Shown here: positions 1 to 12,538 of the stretch, piece by piece | Position numbering within the stretch: position 1 is the stretch's first letter | Layout of the letters: each line of letters starts with the position of its first letter | NCBI GenBank assembly: GCA_001872455.1 | Contig: MNXJ01000084.1 | Location: 1 to 64,000, forward strand | DNA length: 64,000 bases | Reading direction: 5' to 3' | DNA from: Anaerolineae bacterium CG2_30_57_67 | Lineage (GTDB): Bacteria > Chloroflexota > Anaerolineae > Anaerolineales > Villigracilaceae | Notes under the pieces: generated by a model | The model's input: only the letters and a program-made list of their open reading frames with translations | What the model was told of the DNA's origin: nothing | The model's database searches: none | Translations under genes and position numbers: made by a program

Positions 1-90
1 AAATGTGCTGAGCAAATAATCTGTGTATAGTTCCAAGTGTTGTTTGTTCATGTACAAATTTTACTCGGATTCCGCACCTGCTGCGTAACA

Positions 91-951
91 TCAGTTAATT
101 AATACGGCATAAATGCCAGCCACCAGCACGGCGAAGGCCAGGTTGGAAAGCGGCAGCCAGCCGGAGCCTTGAATGAGCGCCACCAAAACCGCCAGCGCGG
201 TGACGGCCAACGGGCCGACATCCGGCACCAGGCTGAAGAGTCCCGTCAGCAGGCCAATTACCAGCGCATAGGGCAGGCCAATCGCCGCCCAAATCAGGGT
301 GAAAACCACGCCGACAATCAGCATCAACGTAACCTGCCCGCGCAAATAAGACATCCACACCGCGCGGATTTGTTTGTAGAGGCGGCGCGCATCCTGTTGA
401 TAGTCGGGCGCAATCAGGCCAATCAGCCATTCGCGCAGGGTTTCCCAGTCCACCATGAAGTAGTAGGCCGAAATGACAATCACCAAAAACCAGGCGCCGC
501 CGCGCGAGGCGATTTCCAGCGTGCCGAGCGCATCGTGCATCATTGGATTTTGCGTCAGCGTCTGGCGCAGGCCGGGGATGATTTGTCCAAAATACAAGCC
601 AAAGCCGCCAATTTCCACCGGTTTTTTGAAAACTTCCTGCAACTGATTGAGGACGGCGTTCAAATCTGCCATCAGTGTGTCCAATTCCGAGAGAAAAATG
701 GGCGTCAGGGCGGCTGGAACGGCAATCAGCAGGGTGAGCGCGATGAAAAAAACGACGTTGGCGGCGGCTTTGCGCGAGAGGCGGCTGTGACGCATCAGCA
801 GGTGAACCAGCGGGCTGAGCAGGTAGGCAATCAGCGCGGCCACAATCAGCGGCGTGAACATGACGCGCACCTGCCAGGCCACCCAGAAAAACAAAATCAG
901 GGCAAGCGTGGCAAAAAAGTAACGAAATTCACGGCTCCACTGCGTTTTCAT
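91..951 (-). CDS. AI-2E family transporter (PerM-like membrane protein)
   Basis: 286-aa multi-TM ORF; motifs such as SAYYFMVDWETLREWLIGLIAPDYQQDARRLYKQI typical of the family. Confidence 0.85.
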   Translation of the reverse strand: MKTQWSREFRYFFATLALILFFWVAWQVRVMFTPLIVAALIAYLLSPLVHLLMRHSRLSRKAAANVVFFIALTLLIAVPAALTPIFLSELDTLMADLNAVLNQLQEVFKKPVEIGGFGLYFGQIIPGLRQTLTQNPMMHDALGTLEIASRGGAWFLVIVISAYYFMVDWETLREWLIGLIAPDYQQDARRLYKQIRAVWMSYLRGQVTLMLIVGVVFTLIWAAIGLPYALVIGLLTGLFSLVPDVGPLAVTALAVLVALIQGSGWLPLSNLAFAVLVAGIYAVLIN

Positions 952-2228
952 AGGATTTTTTTGAGCGCCGTCAGGGTGGGTTCAATCACCGGCGCGGCGG
1001 AAACGGCCTGCATGGCGGCGCGAATATCCTTCAGCCCGCTACCGGTATTCAGGACGAGAGTCGGCGCGGCGGGCGAGAGCCAGCCTTGGGCGAGCGCCGC
1101 CTTGACCCCGGCCAGCGCCGCCGCCCCAGCCGGTTCGGCAAAAATGCCGTGCGGGCCGAGGTCGCCCAGCGCGGAAAGAATTTCCGCGTCCGAAACGGTG
1201 AGATACGTCCCGCCGGTTTCACGCGCGGCGCGGATGGCGCGCACGCCGTCACGCGGCAGATCCACACTGATGGAGTCTGCCAGGGTGGCGGCCTGTACCG
1301 GCGTAATCTTTTCATCCCCGGCGCGGAAGGCATTGGCAATCGCCGCCGAACCTGCCGCCTGCACGCCGACCAGGCGCGGCATCCGTCCCAGCCAGCCGAG
1401 CGCCTGCAAATCCTTGAAGCCTTTGTGCAGGCCGGAAATGATATTGCCGTCGCCGACTGAAACGAAAATCGTCAGCGTGGCAGCGGGGATGGTGGGGGCA
1501 AGTTCGCCGGTGGCGCGCTTGGCGCGACCCAAACGCGCCAGTGACCACTCCCAAATTTCAAAGGCGGCGGTTTTTTTGCCTTCCAGCGTAAAAGGGTTGT
1601 AGCCGGTGTTGCGACAGTACCAGCCAAATTCCTGCGCGGCCTGCAGGCTCAGGTCAAAAGCGTCATCGTAGGTTCCGTCCACCAGAAAAACCTGCGCGCC
1701 AAAAATCAGCAGTTGGGCGATTTTGGCAGGCGGGGCGTTCTTCGGCGCGAAAATGACCGCCTTTTGGCCGATGGCCGCCGCCATGCCCGCCAGCGCCGCG
1801 CCGGCGTTGCCGGTCGAGGCGGTGACGATTGTCGAAGCGCTGATTTCCTGAGCGCGCGCCACAACAATCGCCGAGGCGCGGTCTTTGAAGGAAGCCGTCG
1901 GGTTGCGGCTTTCGTCTTTCAGCCAGAGCGCTTCGAGGCCGAGGCGCGCCGCCAGCCGGGGCAGGGCAAGCACCGGCGTGCCGCCCGCCAGCGCCAGCGG
2001 CGTATTTTCGCCTGCGGAGGGGAAATCCGCCGGCAGGAGGGGCAGGTAACGCCAGAGTGAGGCTTCGCGGCGGCTGAGAAAATCATCCGGCTGATAGCTG
2101 CGCCGAATCGCCTCCAGGTCGAGGGCAACATCCAGATTGCCGCCGCAGGTTGGGCAGGTGTACATCGCCTGCTCTGGCAGATATTCACGCTGACAAAGCG
2201 AGCAACGATAACCGAGAAATTTTATCAT
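948..2228 (-). CDS. thrC: Threonine synthase
   Basis: N-terminal zinc ribbon (CSLCQ..CPTCGG), PLP lysine context KDESRNPTASFKDRAS, ASTGNAGAA. Confidence 0.9.
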   Translation of the reverse strand: MIKFLGYRCSLCQREYLPEQAMYTCPTCGGNLDVALDLEAIRRSYQPDDFLSRREASLWRYLPLLPADFPSAGENTPLALAGGTPVLALPRLAARLGLEALWLKDESRNPTASFKDRASAIVVARAQEISASTIVTASTGNAGAALAGMAAAIGQKAVIFAPKNAPPAKIAQLLIFGAQVFLVDGTYDDAFDLSLQAAQEFGWYCRNTGYNPFTLEGKKTAAFEIWEWSLARLGRAKRATGELAPTIPAATLTIFVSVGDGNIISGLHKGFKDLQALGWLGRMPRLVGVQAAGSAAIANAFRAGDEKITPVQAATLADSISVDLPRDGVRAIRAARETGGTYLTVSDAEILSALGDLGPHGIFAEPAGAAALAGVKAALAQGWLSPAAPTLVLNTGSGLKDIRAAMQAVSAAPVIEPTLTALKKIL

Positions 2229-2237
2229 GCCTGGATT

Positions 2238-3236
2238 TTACTCTGAATCGAAGGTTGTCCCCAAGGCGGCGGGCGGTTTGGCGCGCAGGGCGCGTAGAAT
2301 TTTTTCGGCCAGCCGGCGCTGACGTTCGGGCATGGCGGCCAGGGCGCGCTCCACCCATTCGCTGTCGCCGATGTTGACCAGCAGCAGGGTCAAAATCATC
2401 AGCGGGAAGGGGGCAACTTGCAGCACCTGAGCCGGAATGCCCGGCAAAATCGGCTGAAGCGCCAGCCCCAGCCATTGCAGCAGGGCGAAAAGATAGGCGC
2501 CGAGCGCCGCGCGGATGGGATTCCAGCCGCCGAAGATGGTGATGGAAAGTGCAATCCAGCCGATGCCGTCCAGCCCAGAGATGGTGCCCTTCCAACCGGC
2601 TTTGACCGAAAGCGAGTAAATCGGCCCGGCCAGGCCAATCAGCGCGCCGCCCAGGATGGTGTAAAAATAGCGCAGGCGGTTAACGTTTGCGCCGCGCACA
2701 AAAGCCGCCGCCGGGCGCTCACCGATGCCCTGCAGCATCAGCCCGGGGCGGGTACGGAAAATGAAGGCCCAGGCCAGGAAAATCAGCAGGAAGGAGAGAT
2801 AGGTCATCAGGTCTTGCTTGAAAAGCAAGGGCCCCAGCACGGGAAGCTGACTCAGGCCGGGCAGCGGCAAACTTTGCAGGCGCGGGCCAGGCTGCCCCAT
2901 CACCGGGTTGCCGAGGAAGTAGGCCAGGTCACGCGTCAGCAGGGCCAGCACAAAACCGACCGCCACTTGTGACTGTTTGAGGGTGATACTGGAAAAAGCC
3001 ACCACCAACGCCACCAGCGCACCGATTCCCGCCCCGGCCAAAAAGCCGAGCAGCAGGCTGCCCGTGTTCAGCGCAACCGCAAATCCGCCCATCGCCGAAA
3101 GCAGAATGGAGCCATTCATCGAAAGGTTGATGACCCCGGCGCGCTCGGAAAATGTTTCGCCCATGACGGCGAAAATGACCGGGGCGGCGGCGGCGAGTAC
3201 ACCAGCAAGACCAATGAGGAGGGTTTCAGATGTCAT
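2238..3236 (-). CDS. ABC transporter permease (BMP/nucleoside type, YufQ-like)
   Basis: Multi-TM; MGETFSERAGVINLSMNGSILLSAMGGF; true start probably at MTSETLL (3236) because the upstream ORF part is repeat-derived. Confidence 0.85.
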   Translation of the reverse strand: MTSETLLIGLAGVLAAAAPVIFAVMGETFSERAGVINLSMNGSILLSAMGGFAVALNTGSLLLGFLAGAGIGALVALVVAFSSITLKQSQVAVGFVLALLTRDLAYFLGNPVMGQPGPRLQSLPLPGLSQLPVLGPLLFKQDLMTYLSFLLIFLAWAFIFRTRPGLMLQGIGERPAAAFVRGANVNRLRYFYTILGGALIGLAGPIYSLSVKAGWKGTISGLDGIGWIALSITIFGGWNPIRAALGAYLFALLQWLGLALQPILPGIPAQVLQVAPFPLMILTLLLVNIGDSEWVERALAAMPERQRRLAEKILRALRAKPPAALGTTFDSE

Positions 3237-3305
3237 GGTTGTCAGTTGTCGGTTGGCAGTTGTCAGTTGGCAGTTATCAGTCATCAGCTGATGGATAAGG
3301 CAATC

Positions 3306-4343
3306 CTAATTCCTAATTCCTAATTTTTGCCGCGCGCCCTGCATAAGAAGCACAAATAAAACCAGCGTGCCTTGCAAAACACCGGAAAGCGTCGAATCCA
3401 ATTTGAGCACAACCGGCAGTTGAATGCTGCCGATGTTGAGCGCGGCAAAAAAGAAAGCCACTGGCGCGGCCCACAACGCCTGATAATTGACCAGCATCGC
3501 CACCATCAGACCCAAATAACCGTAACCGCTGGAGATGGAGGGAATCAGCCGGTGATAAACCACCAGCACCTGCATGGCGCCCGCCAGCCCGGCAAAAATT
3601 CCACACAGGGCAAACGCTGCCAGGCTGTATTGCCAGGTCGGCACACCCAGCAGATAGGCGGCTTTGGCGTTTTTGCCAACCGCTTTCAGACGCAGGCCAA
3701 AATAGGTTCCGCGCAGCAAAAAATACACCAGGACAATCGAAATCAGCGCCAGGCCAAGCGCCCACAGGCTGAGGCGCGAACCCGGCAACGTGGGCAGCCA
3801 CAAGGTTTCGGGAAACGGAATCGTGCCCGACATGGAGGCCACACCGGGGCGTTTCCACGGGCCGAAAATCAGCCACAGGTTGATGGAGGTCGCCACAAAA
3901 TTCAACCCCAGCCCGCCGAAAATTTCATTCACCCCGCCGAAGGTTTTCAGCACGCCGGTCAGCAGCGCCCACAGCGCGCCGCCCAGCATCCCGCCGAGAA
4001 TCGCCAGGCCGAGAATCAGCGCCGGGGGCAGGGTGCTTTCTTGCAGCAGGCGCAGCACCCAGGTACTGAAAACCGCGCCAATCATCATCTGCCCTTCGAT
4101 GCCGATATTCCACAAACCGGCGGTAAACGTGATCAGTAGCCCGGTCGTCGCCAGCAGCAGCGGCGTCCACGAAATCAGCACATCTGAAATTTTGGTCCAC
4201 GAGCCGATGGAGCCGATGATGATATTTTTGAAGGCGTCGAGCGGCGGGGCTTTGGCAATCAGCATGACCAGCGTGGTGAAGCCCAGCGCCAAGATTACCG
4301 CAATCAGTTGAAAAATCAAATTCGTCCAGCGCGAATTACGCAT
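3306..4343 (-). CDS. ABC transporter permease (BMP/nucleoside type, YufP-like)
   Basis: AGLWNIGIEGQMMIGAVFSTW signature; start at MRNSRWTN (4343), overlapping the ATPase gene end; C-terminus LGIRN encoded by AATTAGG repeats. Confidence 0.85.
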   Translation of the reverse strand: MRNSRWTNLIFQLIAVILALGFTTLVMLIAKAPPLDAFKNIIIGSIGSWTKISDVLISWTPLLLATTGLLITFTAGLWNIGIEGQMMIGAVFSTWVLRLLQESTLPPALILGLAILGGMLGGALWALLTGVLKTFGGVNEIFGGLGLNFVATSINLWLIFGPWKRPGVASMSGTIPFPETLWLPTLPGSRLSLWALGLALISIVLVYFLLRGTYFGLRLKAVGKNAKAAYLLGVPTWQYSLAAFALCGIFAGLAGAMQVLVVYHRLIPSISSGYGYLGLMVAMLVNYQALWAAPVAFFFAALNIGSIQLPVVLKLDSTLSGVLQGTLVLFVLLMQGARQKLGIRN

Positions 4344-5829
4344 GAGCGGCCTCCCCGGCCAGCGTTTCCCAGCCCTTGCCGCCAATCAACTGCCCCAACT
4401 GCGTCACCGAAGTCTGCGCCGCGTCGAGCGGGGGCGAAACCCGCCCGGCAAAAAAGACCAGCACCCGGTCGCTGTACTGCAAAATCTCGTCCAGGTCGGC
4501 GGAAATAAAGAGAATCGCGCTGCCCTGGGCGCAGCGTTCTTTTAATTTTGCCCAAATATACAGGGTGGATTCGATGTCGAGGCCGCGCGTGGGATGTTCC
4601 AGCAAAATCAGATTGAGCGGCGTCTGAAGTAGCGCCAGCAGAGCCCGCTGTTGGTTGCCGCCCGAAAGCGATTCGACCGTGCTGGCGGGCGTGCCTTTGA
4701 TGTTGAAGGCAGAAATTCGTTGGCGCGCCAGCCCCAGCGCCGCTTCACGGTTGATGAAAACGCCGCGCATCTTTTCGGCCAGCACAAAATGGTCGGTGAG
4801 CGTTAGGCCGGGAATCAGGCCTTCTTCCATGCGCGAGGCGGGCAGGTAGGCCACGCCCTGTTTTTTGAAGGCGTGATGCGCCTGCCCGGTCAAATCGCGC
4901 CCGCCGACCAGGGTTTTCCCGGCCACCGGATGCAGCAGCCCGGCGCAGGCTCGCAAAAACAGGGTCTGACCCGAGCCTTCCATCCCGGCCAGGCCAATCA
5001 CTTCCCCGGCGCGCACGTCCAAATTTGCCTGATGAATTTGCAGGCGGGAATCTTCCAGCGAGAGATTCTGCGCCCGCAGGGTGACGAGGCCGGGCCGGGC
5101 GGGAGTCCGCGCGGCGAGCGTGACCTGTTTCCCGAACATGCTCTCGACCAGGCGTCCGGCGTCGAAGGGCGGAGTCATCATCTCAACCAGTTTTCCCTGG
5201 CGGAGAACGCTCACCCGCCCGCAAAGCGCTTCGACATCTTCCAGTTTGTGCGAGACGAAGAGAATCGTCATGCCCTGCGCGGCGAGCTTTTTGAGTGTGG
5301 CGAAGAGTTTTTCTTTTTGCGGCAGGCTGATGCCGGTGGTGGGTTCGTCCAAAATGAGGGCGCGCGCGCCGAGCCACAGCAGGCGCAAAATTTCCAGCTG
5401 CTGGCGTTCGCCAACCGTCAGCCGGTCAACGTACGCTTCGGGGTCGAGGCTGAAATCGAATTGCGCGGCCAGGGCCAGAAAGTCACGCCGCGCAGTTTTC
5501 CGGTCAGGGAAGAGGCCGCCTGCGCGCCCCAGCAGAAAATTGTCCAAAATTTTCATGGGCGGGAAGTCGAGCGGGTCTTGGTGCAACATGCCAATTCCCT
5601 GCCGAATGGCGTCGGCGGGAGAGTGGATGGTGGTGGCGCGGCCGTCCAGCCGGATTTCACCCGCGTCGGCGTAGATGAAGCCAGAGAGGACTTTCATCAA
5701 TGTGCTTTTACCCGCGCCGTTTTCGCCCAAAATCCCCTGAATCGTCCCGGCGGGGATGTCCAGGCTGATGTCGTCGTTGGCGTGGACCTTGCCGAAGGTT
5801 TTGTGAATGTGACGCAGGTCAACGTTCAT
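4336..5829 (-). CDS. ABC transporter ATP-binding protein, twin NBD (YufO/RbsA-like)
   Basis: Walker A GENGAGKST, second degenerate NBD GMEGSGQT, signature LSGGNQQR; start MNVDLRHIHK at 5829. Confidence 0.9.
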   Translation of the reverse strand: MNVDLRHIHKTFGKVHANDDISLDIPAGTIQGILGENGAGKSTLMKVLSGFIYADAGEIRLDGRATTIHSPADAIRQGIGMLHQDPLDFPPMKILDNFLLGRAGGLFPDRKTARRDFLALAAQFDFSLDPEAYVDRLTVGERQQLEILRLLWLGARALILDEPTTGISLPQKEKLFATLKKLAAQGMTILFVSHKLEDVEALCGRVSVLRQGKLVEMMTPPFDAGRLVESMFGKQVTLAARTPARPGLVTLRAQNLSLEDSRLQIHQANLDVRAGEVIGLAGMEGSGQTLFLRACAGLLHPVAGKTLVGGRDLTGQAHHAFKKQGVAYLPASRMEEGLIPGLTLTDHFVLAEKMRGVFINREAALGLARQRISAFNIKGTPASTVESLSGGNQQRALLALLQTPLNLILLEHPTRGLDIESTLYIWAKLKERCAQGSAILFISADLDEILQYSDRVLVFFAGRVSPPLDAAQTSVTQLGQLIGGKGWETLAGEAAHA

Positions 5830-5940
5830 GGGAGAATGGGAGGGGAGAGAATGGGAGAAGGAGAGAAAAATGATGATGAGATGAATAACGAAATGGCTGA
5901 CAACCGACAACCGACAACCAATATGATACAACAAAAAAGT

Positions 5941-5968
5941 GTGGGGCGGGATTGTCATCCCGCCCCAC
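5941..5968 (-). terminator. Intrinsic terminator of BMP lipoprotein gene
   Basis: Perfect 12-bp stem GTGGGGCGGGAT-TGTC-ATCCCGCCCCAC followed by T run on minus strand. Confidence 0.8.
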
Positions 5969-5990
5969 TTTACAGCCAAATGTAATTTTG

Positions 5991-7265
5991 TTACTGCGAG
6001 GCGCCGTCCATGCCTTCGAGCAGCTGCGGCAGGTACCAGATTTGCAAGTCGGTGGCGACTTCGCCATCCGCCAGGTAGGCCGAGCCGTCTTGCAGCGTCA
6101 GCGGGCCTTTCCACAGCGTCAGTCCGCCCGCCAGTTCGGTGATGAATTTGTCGAGGTTGGCGGAAGCGTCAGCCGAGAGCGCCGCGCCTTTTTGGAAGCC
6201 GACCGCCGAAGTATCGGGGTTATTGATGTCGGTCCAATCCGGGCTGTTCCAGCTCCAGGCGGCTTGCCAGGTGCCATCCTGAGCAGCGGTCATTGTGGCG
6301 AGGTAGGCCGGGCCCCAGTTGAAGTACGGGACGCCCAGGCAAATTTCGGCACCTTCTTCGCAAGCGCCGATGTAGTCGTAGGGGATGGCGTAGACCTGTT
6401 TGCCATCGGCGGCGAAGCGTTTGGCTTCGGTGACGGCTTCGGTGGTGTCAATGCCAGAGATGACGACATCATAGCCGCTGTTGAAGAAATCGTTGGCAAC
6501 CTGAGTCGGGTCGGAGGTCACGCCGGGGATGTTGAACCAGAAACCAATCCAGGTGACTTTGAATTTCAGGTCGGCGGCGTTTTTGCCGAGATAATTCGTC
6601 CAGCAGTATTTGGCGCCGAGGTAGACCGAGGAGGCCAGGCGGCGGGTTTCGTCATTGATTAGGGGGCCGAGGTAGCCAATTTGGCCGGTTTGGGTTTGCA
6701 GGGCGGCGGCGCAGCCAGCCATCATTTTGCCAAATTCCATGCGGCCCATGATGTTGCCCATGTTCGGCAGGTTTTTGAAATCTTTGCCATCCGCCCAGGC
6801 CGAGTCGCCGGAGGCGTGAATGACGGTGATTTCGGGGTGGTTCTGGGTGAATTCGATGGCGCTGTCTTTCATATCATCCGAGTTGAAGATGATGACTTTG
6901 GCGCCTTTGGAGACCAGGTCTTCGGCCAGTTGGGCGGGGGTGGAACCGGGGCGGTCGGCGGGGTTGACTTTGTCCACGTAAATCATTTCGCTGCCGGGCA
7001 GTTTGTCCTGCACGTATAAGCCAGCATCGTAGTGGGCCTGGCTCCAGCCGTGGTCGTTGTAGGGGCCGACCAGCAACATGCCGAAGATGAATTTTTCGGC
7101 GGGGACGGCGGCAGTTGCGGCGGGGACTTCCGTCGCGGCGGCGGACGCAACGGTGGCGACAGGCGCTTCCGTGGCAGCGGGCGCTTCGGTGGCGGCGGGC
7201 GCGCAGGCGGCCAGCAAAATGCCGAGCAACGCCAAAAGGGAGATGAATTTCATCAGGTGACGCAT
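5991..7265 (-). CDS. BMP family ABC transporter substrate-binding lipoprotein
   Basis: Lipobox LLAACAP, TEAPAATEAP linker, BMP fold motifs (GWSQAHYDAG, SGIDTTEAV); start MRHLMKF with GGAG RBS. Confidence 0.9.
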   Translation of the reverse strand: MRHLMKFISLLALLGILLAACAPAATEAPAATEAPVATVASAAATEVPAATAAVPAEKFIFGMLLVGPYNDHGWSQAHYDAGLYVQDKLPGSEMIYVDKVNPADRPGSTPAQLAEDLVSKGAKVIIFNSDDMKDSAIEFTQNHPEITVIHASGDSAWADGKDFKNLPNMGNIMGRMEFGKMMAGCAAALQTQTGQIGYLGPLINDETRRLASSVYLGAKYCWTNYLGKNAADLKFKVTWIGFWFNIPGVTSDPTQVANDFFNSGYDVVISGIDTTEAVTEAKRFAADGKQVYAIPYDYIGACEEGAEICLGVPYFNWGPAYLATMTAAQDGTWQAAWSWNSPDWTDINNPDTSAVGFQKGAALSADASANLDKFITELAGGLTLWKGPLTLQDGSAYLADGEVATDLQIWYLPQLLEGMDGASQ

Positions 7266-7358
7266 ATTTTCTCCTCCAGGGGAAAATGTTTGCACGGGAA
7301 CGCCCCGTACTTGACTAGACTGCGGGCGGTATTGTAGCATAAACCGCCAACGGCTAAA

Positions 7359-9629
<2,271 letters not shown>

Positions 9630-9718
9630 TCAATTATATATCGCTCACGGGCATAAAGTGCGCCTTTCACTTTCTAAAAAAGCGCAATTTGTGACTCAAT
9701 GCGGTATAGCCGGAATAA

Positions 9719-9744
9719 AAAAGACGCCAATATTGGCGTCTTTT
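9719..9744. terminator. Intrinsic terminator downstream of panE
   Basis: AAAAGACGCCAATATTGGCGTCTTTT. Confidence 0.8.
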
Positions 9745-9782
9745 CGCACGGGATGCGCGTGGTTTATCGTGTTTTCAGGGCA

Positions 9783-10697
9783 TCAGGCGGGCAAAAGCGG
9801 CAAAAGCAGGCCGTAGAGCGCATCGGCCAGCGGCGTGGGCAGGCCCGCCTCGCGCCCCTTGCGTCCAATCACACCCACCAGCGCTTCCAGTTCAAACGGT
9901 TTGCCGGCCTCCACATCCACCTGCAGCGAGGCCTTGATGCCCGGCTCGGCGGCATCCAGAAAGCCGAGCGCTTTTTCCACCACATCCGCCTCCAGCGCCA
10001 CGCCCAGGCTGCGCCCCACCGCTTCCACTTCGCGCATCAGTTGCACAATCAGCGCGCGGGTTTGCGGAACCTGGCGGTAGCCGCCCAGCGGCAGACCGGT
10101 CAGCGCCCCAAAGCTGGCGGCGGCAGCGATGAAGGTGAATTTCGTCCACACCATTTTTTGGATGTCGGGGGCGATTTCCACGCTGACGCCGGTTTCGCGC
10201 AAGGCGGAGAAAATGGCCTGCAGGCGCGGCGTCACCTGGCCGGAAAATTCTCCCAGCGCGATGCGGCGGAAGGCCGAAACCTGACGGATGACTCCCGGTG
10301 ACTCAATCGCCGAGGAAATCCAGGTTACGCCGCCCAGCAGGTGTTCGGCTCCCAGAATCGCGCCGAGGCGTTCCGCCGCGTCCACGCCATTTTGCAGGCT
10401 GATGACGGTCGTCTGCGGGGAAATTATCGGGGCGAGGGCGCGCGCGCCGCTTTCAGTGTCGTAGGCTTTGGCGCAAAAGAGAATCACCTCCGCCGCGCCG
10501 ATTTCTGCCGGAGAATCCGTCGCCTGGGCCGGGAAAATCAAAAAATCGCCATGCACACTTTTGATTTGCAATCCGCGTTGCCGAATAGCCTGCAAATGTG
10601 CGCCGCGCGCCACAAACGTCACCGAATGCCCCTGGCGTGCCAGCAGCGCGCCGTAATATCCGCCGACACCGCCGGTGCCGAAAATGACAATTTTCAT
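9783..10697 (-). CDS. panE: 2-dehydropantoate 2-reductase (ketopantoate reductase)
   Basis: N-terminal MKIVIFGTGGVGGYYGALLARQGHSVTFVARG; family C-terminal KPFELEALVG. Confidence 0.88.
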   Translation of the reverse strand: MKIVIFGTGGVGGYYGALLARQGHSVTFVARGAHLQAIRQRGLQIKSVHGDFLIFPAQATDSPAEIGAAEVILFCAKAYDTESGARALAPIISPQTTVISLQNGVDAAERLGAILGAEHLLGGVTWISSAIESPGVIRQVSAFRRIALGEFSGQVTPRLQAIFSALRETGVSVEIAPDIQKMVWTKFTFIAAAASFGALTGLPLGGYRQVPQTRALIVQLMREVEAVGRSLGVALEADVVEKALGFLDAAEPGIKASLQVDVEAGKPFELEALVGVIGRKGREAGLPTPLADALYGLLLPLLPA

Positions 10698-10698
10698 G

Positions 10699-10755
10699 CT
10701 ACGCCTCGCTAATTTTCATTTCAATCGGGAAGGTGAGTGTGTATTCGGTTGCCAT
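10699..10755 (-). CDS. 18-aa leader or remnant ORF (MATEYTLTFPIEMKISEA) directly upstream of panE
   Basis: ATG preceded by AAGGAG; stop abuts panE start. Confidence 0.3.
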   Translation of the reverse strand: MATEYTLTFPIEMKISEA

Positions 10756-10942
10756 GAGAATTTCTCCTTGGCTTCAGTATAGGGCGAAACCTGCGCCAAT
10801 TCAACCTGGCGAAAAATGGGGATGTCGCGTTATGGTGACCCTGGTTAGCTTGATATAGCAAAGAGGTGGAGTAAAAAGCGACAGAATTATTTTCAGTGCT
10901 AAAATTGAAACAAGTTCTTGAATATTCACTTGGAGGTGGGCT

Positions 10943-11740
10943 GTGCCTATTGACAATGAGGTTGGTTACGGGGAATATACCAGTGTGAAGATTGAACATC
11001 TGTCAAAAATTTTGGCAATACATATGGCAATCACGCAAGCTGTCATTAAAAAACATGCCAACTATTACGAGCCAGAATATCAATATGTAGACCTTACCTC
11101 CGGCAAAGGAAGTACGCCTGATGGAAACGCTGGAAGCCCAATCGTTTTTCTCGATAAAGCCAGCGAACAAAAATTTGACATAAATTTCTGTGCACATTTC
11201 ATTGAACGGAATAAAGACAATCTGGACGAATTAAAAAGAACTATCACATCTCACAAGATTCATGGCACCGGACAAGGAAGGTTTTATTTTCATCTTGGGG
11301 AGTACGAATCTGTTATCCCAAATTTGTTTAAGTCTAAAAAAGATTTTGAATTCGGGTTGGTCTATGTCGATCCAACTGGTAATTTACCAAATTTTAAAAC
11401 GCTGGCATATCTTTGCGAAGTACGCCCCAAAATGGAGATTTTGATTTATTTATCGGCTACAAATGTAAAGCGTCAGTTTCAACAAACCCAAAAATTTTTA
11501 GCTGACTTCGTGGCCGAAACGGATAAAAAATATTGGCTAATTCGAAAACCTTTCAAGGGTGATGCACATCAATGGACATTTTTACTTGGTAGTAATATTG
11601 ACTTTTTTAAGCCACATAAAAAGATCCAAAATTGCTTTTGCACATTAGATTCGCCCGAAGGACAAGAAGTGTTTAACAAAATGAACCTAAATCAGACACA
11701 AAGGATAGAGCAAGGACAAACCCGCATGCCGGGATTTTGA
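10943..11740 (+). CDS. tcmP: Three-Cys-motif partner protein TcmP-like
   Basis: GTG start with [29 protein letters not shown].., [14 protein letters not shown].., [15 protein letters not shown] resembles the TcmP family (TIGR04474); next to its usual partner. Confidence 0.75.
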   Translation: MPIDNEVGYGEYTSVKIEHLSKILAIHMAITQAVIKKHANYYEPEYQYVDLTSGKGSTPDGNAGSPIVFLDKASEQKFDINFCAHFIERNKDNLDELKRTITSHKIHGTGQGRFYFHLGEYESVIPNLFKSKKDFEFGLVYVDPTGNLPNFKTLAYLCEVRPKMEILIYLSATNVKRQFQQTQKFLADFVAETDKKYWLIRKPFKGDAHQWTFLLGSNIDFFKPHKKIQNCFCTLDSPEGQEVFNKMNLNQTQRIEQGQTRMPGF

Positions 11741-11809
11741 AAAATAAAACATTCGTGCTATTATAGAATAAATTCATTGTTAAGACTAAGTTCCATAAGG
11801 AGAAAGTAA

Positions 11810-12538
11810 ATGGCAGAACATTCGGGCATTGAATGGACAGAGTCCACATGGAATCCACTAACAGGTTGCTCAAAAATAAGTCCTGGCTGCAAATACTGCT
11901 ATGCTGAGCGAATGGCAAAACGATTGCAATCTATGGGACAACCCAATTATCGCGACGGTTTCAAATTAGCGTTACACGAAAACAACATTGACTTGCCATT
12001 GAAATGGAAAAAACCGCAGATAATTTTTGTCAATTCTATGAGCGACCTATTTCATAAAGACGTTCCAATCGAATTTATCTTGGAAATTTTCGATGTAATG
12101 AAACGGGCTCACTGGCACACTTTTCAGGTATTAACCAAACGGGCTGAACGGCTTGAAGAAGTCAGTTCACAAATTACATGGCCGGATAACGTCTGGATGG
12201 GAGTTAGTGTTGAAAATGCTGATTATACTTTTCGTATTGATCATCTTCGGCATACAGGCGCAAAAACAAAATTTCTCTCTCTCGAGCCGCTCTTGGGGCC
12301 TCTACATCATATGAATTTAGAAGGAATCAATTGGGCCATTGTTGGCGGAGAATCTGGCCCAGGCGCGCGCACGCTTGACCCAACCTGGGTTACCGATATC
12401 CGCGACCAATGTATCCGCGCGCATGTTCCATTCTTTTTCAAGCAGTGGGGTGGTGTGCAAAAGAAAAAAGCCGGACGCATCCTTGAGGGAAAAACGTGGG
12501 ATGATATGCCAGCAATTACGAACTACGTTGCCGCATAA
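11810..12538 (+). CDS. DUF5131 / phage Gp37-Gp68 family three-Cys-motif protein
   Basis: [35 protein letters not shown] (C-x6-C-x2-C), [39 protein letters not shown]. Confidence 0.88.
   Translation: MAEHSGIEWTESTWNPLTGCSKISPGCKYCYAERMAKRLQSMGQPNYRDGFKLALHENNIDLPLKWKKPQIIFVNSMSDLFHKDVPIEFILEIFDVMKRAHWHTFQVLTKRAERLEEVSSQITWPDNVWMGVSVENADYTFRIDHLRHTGAKTKFLSLEPLLGPLHHMNLEGINWAIVGGESGPGARTLDPTWVTDIRDQCIRAHVPFFFKQWGGVQKKKAGRILEGKTWDDMPAITNYVAA

Noticed and set aside
169-1602. 477-aa plus-strand ORF
   Set aside because: Antisense to perM-like and thrC genes with recognisable motifs; low-complexity, no family features; high-GC shadow ORF
4873-5985. 370-aa plus-strand ORF
   Set aside because: Antisense to ABC ATPase gene; no recognisable domain
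7100-7240. Repeat in BMP lipoprotein gene (gcggcgggcgcttcggtggc)
   Set aside because: Encodes an ordinary Ala/Thr/Pro-rich lipoprotein linker, common in this kind of protein
10888-10930. GAAACAAGTTC as SOS box for the TcmP pair
   Set aside because: Spacing is wrong (11 nt, not GAAC-N4-GTTC)
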